From positions 4,782,547 through 4,846,546 of the forward strand of contig NC_063050.1 in assembly GCF_018812025.1 (NCBI RefSeq): DNA of 64,000 nt, read 5' to 3'. The DNA comes from Megalobrama amblycephala (Eukaryota; Chordata; Actinopteri; Cypriniformes; Xenocyprididae). A program made the translations under genes and the position numbers. This document shows, piece after piece, positions 57,639 to 64,000 of the stretch; position 1 is the first letter of the stretch; each line of letters starts with the position of its first letter. The notes beneath the pieces are model-generated. The model was given only the letters and a program-made list of their open reading frames with translations, made no database searches and had not been told where the DNA came from.

Positions 57639-58133
57639 ATGCAGAGATCCACCAGCAGGAGACTCCGGCCAGCGGCTAGCACCCGGGGAAGTCCCCAGGA
57701 TCTGACTAAACTTCTCCAGAGAGGTATGGAGGTGCGGGCATTCACCCAGAAGTTCTGGTCACGGGCGGAGAGGTTTAGCCTCCCTGATGCGGTCCTCAAG
57801 GACACACTTAATAACTGTTTGGATGACCCTCTGCCGCAGTGGGAGATGGAGCTGGTGGGGAGGTTACATTTTTGGAATTTCACCAGTTACCTGTATCTGC
57901 GTAAGAATGGGCAGATTCGATTACCTCCAGCACCCGCTCCAGCCCATCAGTCCGCTCCAGAGCCTGCTCCAGCCCGTGTGTCCGCTCCTGAGTCTGCTCC
58001 AGCCAGTGAGTCCGCTCCAGAGCCCACAGAGGAGGTGGGTACAGAGTCACTGCCTCACTCACGTAAAAGGAGGAAGAGGAGAAGGAAGGCCATCCAAGCC
58101 TTCTGCCCTGCTGCCGCTGCCCAGGCCGTCTGA
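57639..58133 (+). CDS. Repeat-borne ORF of unknown function
   Basis: The 165-codon frame starts at an ATG 13 bp after 'cattacgtgacag', which looks like the end of an LTR-like repeat (57350-57625, with 'attaaagctgcacttggatc'). It begins with a basic stretch, then TKLLQRGMEVRAFTQKFWSR and LPQWEMELVGRLHFWNFTSY, a globular-looking part rich in tryptophan. After that come about 12 repeats of a proline-alanine-serine-glutamate motif (PAPAHQSAPEPAPARVSAPE) and a basic tail (SRKRRKRRRKA). I recall similar ORFs recurring many times in cyprinid genomes, so it is probably a mobile-element protein, perhaps gag-like. The upstream extension of the frame to 57429 lacks an ATG. Confidence 0.5.
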   Translation: MQRSTSRRLRPAASTRGSPQDLTKLLQRGMEVRAFTQKFWSRAERFSLPDAVLKDTLNNCLDDPLPQWEMELVGRLHFWNFTSYLYLRKNGQIRLPPAPAPAHQSAPEPAPARVSAPESAPASESAPEPTEEVGTESLPHSRKRRKRRRKAIQAFCPAAAAQAV

Positions 58134-58798
58134 CCCGCTGAAGCCCTCCTGGTCAGTTCCTCCAGCACCACCCTGGCACTCAGCCAGGACTCCGACCCCA
58201 CTAGGCCTACATGGTATATCAGCTGGTATGTACGGGGCAAGGGTGGATAATATGACCATAATATGATAAATTTTATAATTGTATAAGTTATTTTTGTTAG
58301 GCTATATAAAAAGAACAAAGAAGCAAATTAGCCAATTACAAATACAACAGAGCCTAAATTAAATAGCCTAAACTCTTTTTTTTCAGATACAGTAGGTTTA
58401 TTTAACATTTAACATCTGTTGTTTGATTAACATTAATGACATACAGATATTTAATTGGGCTGCTGAATGCATGTACGTAATATACTGACACATATCCAGT
58501 TTTTACCCACCTGTTTACATCCACTTAAGCCATAACTGACTGTATCCACGCGAGATACTCCACATGATGGACATTTTGACATCTATGTATGCGTGTATTT
58601 GACTATTCAGGCGCAAGGAGCTCTAAACGCACGCGACGCGAGAGAGCGCTTCTGTTGTGTGTTGTGTGCCTTGTTCCAGCAGCAGTATTAACATAAAGTG
58701 ACATGGCATCTGACGCAATGGCACATCCAGTGGCACTTACGGTCTTCATTGGCATGTGTCAGTGGATAGTGGCATGTGCCACTGACATTGTCGAAGAA
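58134..58798. other. No gene recognised
   Basis: AT-rich sequence. Near 58709-58790 'ggcatgtgtcagtggatagt' and 'ggcatgtgccactgacattg' are partly inverted. Confidence 0.4.
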
Positions 58799-58799
58799 C

Positions 58800-59012
58800 A
58801 ACTGAAGAAAGTTGTAGTTTGTGTTCTTATTTCTCTTTCTTTCAGTGTTTGTTCACAGCAGGTGTTTGAATGATTGAAAGAATGTTTCAGGAACATTATA
58901 CCTTATAAAAACTTTCCTCTAATGTCAAGAAAACTGGATGTTTTTAATGTTCTCAGAACCAACACTGAATATTTAGAGAACGTTCTTATAACAAAATTCT
59001 GTTAGCTGGGTG
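58800..59012. repeat. Dispersed repeat copy (1762-1860 plus 2632-2755 units)
   Basis: 'gaagaaagttgtagtttgtg' to 'gtttgaatgattgaaagaat' repeats 1765-1845. It is followed by the 'gttagctggg' unit. Confidence 0.8.
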
Positions 59013-60225
59013 TGCACCGAGTTTTTTCCATCAGCTCTTTATCTTTGGAAAACACTGGTATTACATCAAATGATTCAGTAGACAAAATTGCACACATGGC
59101 TGCGTTCCACTTTTAGACATGCATTTGCAAACTTCCCTAAGCACTTCCCCAGGGGAATCCCTGCTGCCATTTTGAAGCGCATTCCACTTCGTGAAGTGAA
59201 CGAGGGAAGTTTATATGGACAGACCCTCGTCTCCTCGATTTTGACCGAGGGAGCAAATCTACTTCATATGTACTTCATATGAAGTCTCAGAATTCCAGGT
59301 GTTTTCAAGCCAGCGTGGAGTAACTCTACTAATCAGCAGAAGAGTTCATTCAGCCGCATTCAATAAGAGAAACATTTGAAATGTGCAGGATAAGTTTGGA
59401 CATGCATGCAGCTGTTAAAGCATGACGCTAACTTCCTGTCCTCTCCACATCACCTTCCTGTTTTGTGTTTCTCAGATAGTGAGAGAGTCTTCCGGCTTAT
59501 CTGTGCTTCTACAGCAGGAAACAAACTTAAGTTTTAGTATACAACGGTCACCAAAGAGGTATGATCTCATTTTCTCTTTCACTTGTGAAAAAATGTTTTT
59601 CTATTAAACAAAAGTGATTTTTAAACTGTATATACAGAACACAAAAAAATACTCTGTATTAATGATTCAGTCTGAATTTCTGATATACGCTCACAGTATT
59701 TAAGTCAATGTGTTACTTGTGGAATATTAGAGTTACAGCCAGAGAATCTCAAATTATGACAAAAAGACGAATCAGGGAAAAAAAACAATGAAGGACGCTT
59801 AGTGAGGCTTAGAGTGAATGAGCTTCTCTCTGCTGATCACAAAATACAAAAAACTGCAGTAGCAAACAGTTGAGAAACATTGCAATAGTACACTCAAACG
59901 GAGTTAACAAAAAGAGGGAACTAAACTAAACTAAAACTGAACACAAGAACCCTCAGAAAAAAAAAAAAAAACATCATACAACAAAACAAACTTGCTAATC
60001 TGAAGAAATTATCATAAAGTAAGCCATTTGCTCAAATGCCTCTCCACTCATTCATTGGTATCATTTTAAATGTCTCAGAGTGATTGGTAAAATGGTCTCA
60101 ATTTCATAGCTGTCACTTATATTATGTGAAAGGGTGGGGTGTGCCTTCCTTTTGAGGATCTCTGGTCAGACCCATGACCCACTCTTAGATTCATCTTTGA
60201 TTCATCTTTTTCATTATCATCATCA

Positions 60226-60263
<38 letters not shown>

Positions 60264-60439
60264 GCTATTTTGGAATAACTAACCTGGTTTTCATTGTCAA
60301 TACCACTATATTTAAACCATTGGATTATTTCCAATCCCAGCAGCTCTGTCCCAGGTTGACACACTCGCACAATGTCCCCCTTCTTTTAATGCACCTTAGA
60401 CACTACACATAACACATTCACAGTTTCTGTGAATAATAT
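59013..60439. other. No gene recognised; MITE-like left part
   Basis: 59088-59290 starts 'tggctgcgttccactttt', which resembles a MITE. A (ATT)n microsatellite lies at 60226-60263. Confidence 0.4.
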
Positions 60440-60960
60440 GCACAAATTTTTTATCGGATAGGCATTTCGTCCACACGGATCCGACGTTTTCGAAAGGAGA
60501 AGCCGGTATTTTTTGAAACCGGGTCCCAGAGTGGATAAATTTGAAAACGCCGTCTTTGCGTTTTCGTGTGGACGGGGCAATCTGTATATTTTCTGAAACG
60601 ATGATGTCATCACCCCACGTGTCGACCCTAGTCAGACGCGCTAACACCACATCACAGCAATAGCAGACTCTACATGCTTGCGTTCGAGCTGCAGAAGCTA
60701 CTGAACCAAAATAAAACGTTACTTCTAAGCTTTGCTATAGTTTGTATTCAGCGCGCAAAGTTTATGCGCATGCTCCAAGTCTTCTTCACTGCTTTAAGTG
60801 CATTTCTGTGACAGAATTGCAGCGCCACATAATGGTCTGCCATGTATACTACATCGTTTTGAGTCGTTTCAGTGGTTTCGTGTGGATGCAGATATTTTTT
60901 GAGACGAGGGAAAAAAAAAGATCGGTTTAGGGTAAGCTCCGATTTCGTGTGGATGTAGCC
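60440..60960. mobile_element. DNA transposon fragment with 'cgtgtggac' motifs
   Basis: 'cgtccacacggatccgacgt' on the left and 'gatttcgtgtggatgtagcc' on the right are inverted relatives, and 'ttttcgtgtggacggggc' occurs inside. This fits a widespread fish MITE family. The ORFs on both strands are chance ORFs. Confidence 0.5.
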
Positions 60961-61000
60961 AGATAAAAAAGTTCCCAGATAAAAGCATTGAAAATGCAGA

Positions 61001-61455
61001 AAGGGGCTGGAGCAATACATCCAAGTCTCAACAGATACAAAGATAGTCAGGGCCAGGTAGTAGAACAACAAAGTCTGGCAGGATGAGAAAGAGCAGTTCG
61101 AAACAAAAGAAAAAAACAAAACAGCACTTGGAGCCTAAAAACACACAACATGGCAAGACAAGGCAAACAAGAAAGGAAAGTCACGAGCGAAGCATTAGCT
61201 CAAACAACGGTCTGACAAAAGACTGAGGATCTAAAATAGGGGAAAGCTAATGAGGGATGAGTGGCAACAGGTCTGACAGAGAACACAATTGAAGATAAGG
61301 ATAACGAGTGGGAGAGGAAATCGCCACACTGACAGCAGAGCACACGGAGGGCTGTCAAAACAAAACTGATGTGCTCAGAGACAACAGGGCACGCAGACAC
61401 AGAGACAAAGACAACAAAACATGGCAAATCAGACTGAAGTCATGACAGTTACAAT
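61001..61455 (-). other. LTR-like or MITE-like repeat, unassigned
   Basis: Purine-rich sequence ending 'gaagtcatgacagtta' resembles the CTGTCATGAC ends of common cyprinid repeats. No second terminus was found. Confidence 0.3.
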
Positions 61456-61595
61456 TGTTGTAAAAAAGTAATTTATGAAACTAAACTAAAGCAAACGCTT
61501 TTCACTATAATGGTGACTTCAAAAATTTTCAATAAAAAAATAAACATTAATTAGAGCTAAACACATAGACATCAAGAATCAGCATATGAATGTTT

Positions 61596-62735
61596 ATGTT
61601 TATGTTTATTATTTAGATCCCCATTAGCTACTCCATTAAGCAGTAGCTATTCTTCCTGGGGTCTTAACAATTTTTACCAAAATATTAACATCAAAGCAGT
61701 GCAACAATGAGGACAAATACAGAAGTGCACACAACATCTTCTTAATTATATAACTAACACACACACACACACACACACACTCTCACAGTTTGTTTTTGTG
61801 AATTGTGGGGTCATCCCATAGGCGTAATGGTTTTTATACTGTACAAACTGTATTTTCTCTCCCCCTACACTAACCCTATCCCTGCCCCTAAATCTAACCA
61901 TCACAGGAAACTGTGCACACTTTTACTTTCTCACAAAAACTCATTCTGTGTGATTTATAAGCCTTTTGAAAAGTGGGGACATGCTGTAATGTCTTCATAA
62001 GTCACCTCTTTTTGTAATACCTATGTCATACCCATGTCATTATACACATTTGTGTCCTGATATGTCACAAAAACACACACACACACACATAACACATAAC
62101 ACATATACACTAAACATAACAACATAAGCTCTTCAAATACAAAATATTACCACTCTCATAGTATAATATAGTATAAAAATCACAACATAATTACAATTAC
62201 TCCAAAGTAAATAAATACAGTCTCAGTCTTTTGGAAAAACTAACATTGTGACTCTCTGAAACCAAAAACAACGGGAGCGAGTTCCATGCCACCATTGCTC
62301 TAAAACACGATGTTCTTTGCAGTTGATTTGTTCGACAGACAGGTAACAAGAAACGCCCTTCACTTGAACGTCACTGAAGAAAGTCAATCTATTGTAAATA
62401 ATTTCAGGTGCTTTTGTAGTAATTATATATTTTTAAGAATTTAATAAGAGAATAATTAATTCTGCTTCTTACATGAAGCCATGCTAACTGTGCATGTCCC
62501 TAATACTTGTTCTAAAAGAACAGTTTAGGACAAGCCGAGACGCTTTATTTTGTGCAATCTGTAATCTGTTTAAATTATTCTCTGTAGATGCAGCCCAAAT
62601 GATGGAACAATAGTCCAGATGACACAAAACTACTGATTCCACCAAAGTTTTCTGTATGCGAATCGGTATGCATTTCCTGCAATGGCGAACTACAGCCATA
62701 CTCCTGGAATGCTCAACAATGGTGACAATAAACAA
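61596..62735 (-). mobile_element. LINE 3' end (I/Nimb-like)
   Basis: On the minus strand the frame from 62650 reads KTLVESVVLCHLDYCSIIWA, then LNRLQIAQNKASRLVLNCSF, the C-terminal part of a non-LTR reverse transcriptase after the catalytic core. Stops follow. The 3' end carries 'gaccccaggaagaatagcta' and a (AAACAT)n tail at 61590-61615. The element is inserted in a palindromic-family repeat, pieces of which flank it at 61565-61595 and 62700-62720. (AC)n runs lie at 61759-61780 and 62070-62089. Confidence 0.75.
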
Positions 62736-62865
62736 GAAGTTTCATGCTTTTAACGCCATAGTACAAAAATCCCAGTATACACTGCGGCATGAATAAATGA
62801 TCACCACTGTAGAGCACTGTATGATAAGTGTTGATGTCAAAGTGTGTACTGTATGTTCAGACAGT

Positions 62866-63874
62866 TAGGGCTGTGAATATTTGGGTATACAGCAAATCGA
62901 TTCGATTCACGATTCATGGTTGTTCAATTTGATTCAAGAGCGTTTTTTGCAAATTCAGAATGATTCGATGCGATTCAAATAATTCAATTTGATTCTCCAT
63001 TTTAATATGCATTCATAGGGTAATTGAAATGCTTCTCCCAATGTGTCTAAATCAGGATGAGAATTACACAGCAACCTTCTGGCGGTTAGAGATTGAAACC
63101 TTTTGTCCATTATTAAGGTTAGTTCATGTTAGTTCTTAATGATGCTACCTAACTTTATTTTAATAGCCTATAAAAATTGGCATTTGTGGAAATTTACATA
63201 AGCCAAAATTTTAAAAGGCTTTAAAAGTGTTGTTAGGCCTAGTTCATGTTAACTATAGTGTAGGATTGTTTACTGTTGGTGTAGTAACGAACGTAACTTT
63301 CATGAGCATCTGACCGATAGATAAACCGTGCGCTTGTTTCAGTGTTGTTAATGTTGTAGTTACTCCAGCAGTTTCCTTCTTGCATTCAGTTTAACGACAT
63401 TAGGTTTATAATTTTATTTATCATTCATTGGAACTGTACGGATGCATTTAGACACATTATGTGTTCGGTCCGTCCATGCAATAAATGTGCACCCTTGAAT
63501 AAATGGGGTTTTAACGTTACTTCAACTGCTCAGGTATGACCCATTTTCATTTTATCTTATAGAAAATAACGGTGATGTTTCCTCGCAATAAAAGCATTTT
63601 ATTGCAACAATAGTGACCGCGCAATGGCGCAAATGATGTCGCACAACATCTCCAACAATTCGCGCATGTAGTAATTTAATGTTTATATATTTCAAAGCAC
63701 TGAATCTCTATAGAATCACGATTAATCTGATTCTCAACATTTTACATCGATTATTGACCGAAATTAACAAAAAATTAACAAAAATTCAAAAAACATGTTT
63801 CAAGATCGATGCATATACATCATCAGGGTTTGTAATCAATGCATCGAGAAAACGAGTGAATCATTACACCCCTA
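62866..63874. mobile_element. hAT element, non-autonomous
   Basis: The ends are TAGGGCTGTGAATA and, inverted, TAGGGGTGTAATGA. Flanking 8-mers cagacagt and ctgacaat agree at six positions. The interior near both ends is rich in 'gattcgattc'-like phrases. No transposase. The last 126 bases of the window hold nothing recognised. Confidence 0.75.
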
Positions 63875-64000
63875 CTGACAATTGTTGAATAGAACTTTTA
63901 CAGCTTTGTTGACTTTATTACCATTAATAAAGATCACTGAGAATATTAATTTAAATATCTTACAAAAAATGCTGTTATTTTCCTGCAAAACATACATAAA

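Noticed and set aside
60134..60412. ORF with HHHHYYYYY run
   Set aside because: It translates the (ATT)n microsatellite.

Overview
The window looks like a gene-poor, transposon-rich piece of a teleost fish genome, most likely a cyprinid. The reasons are a fish-type NLR gene (truncated PYD, linker, FISNA-NACHT exon, separate LRR exons), a BEL/Pao element, a DIRS relic, L2/CR1-like LINEs, and many hAT, Harbinger-like and TTAA-target DNA transposons of the kinds common in cyprinids. No prokaryotic gene organisation, CRISPR array, rRNA or convincing tRNA gene was seen.

The only host gene I can support lies on the minus strand across about 41 kb. Its pieces, in transcription order, are a short PYD-start exon (48429-48325), a linker exon (42483-42316), the large FISNA-NACHT exon (29883-28086), and two leucine-rich-repeat exons (9320-9150 and 7333-7172). 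All splice sites are AG/GT and all reading phases fit from exon to exon (1, 1, 2, 2, 2). Further LRR exons or a B30.2 exon would lie to the left of the window. The PYD is cut to 28 codons.

The introns are filled with nested repeats. At 1-7 kb there is a BEL-like gag relic split by a hAT MITE, plus further MITEs. At 9.4-19 kb a repeat is split by a 1.67-kb TTAA-target element that itself carries a 945-bp foldback. The same stretch holds a solo LTR, a decayed DIRS element invaded by a TTAA element and by a 1.43-kb LTR, and a second inverted copy of that LTR. At 19-25 kb there is a transposase relic, a hammerhead-like motif and several MITEs. At 25.2-28.0 kb a 5'-truncated L2 LINE ends about 40 bp from the NACHT splice donor. 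At 32.0-39.3 kb sits a very young BEL/Pao retrotransposon on the plus strand. It has 742-bp LTRs with one difference seen, a TTTCA target duplication, and a primer site matching tRNA-Tyr.

Two large palindromes lie side by side at 39.6-42.0 kb. The right third (43-64 kb) holds hAT elements with target duplications, twin 283-bp MITEs, a Penelope-like trace with a decayed hammerhead core, LINE fragments, and one unassigned repeat-borne ORF at 57.6-58.1 kb.

All identifications rest on reading the sequence and on recalled family features. No alignment or database search was run, and repeat boundaries without a target duplication are approximate.
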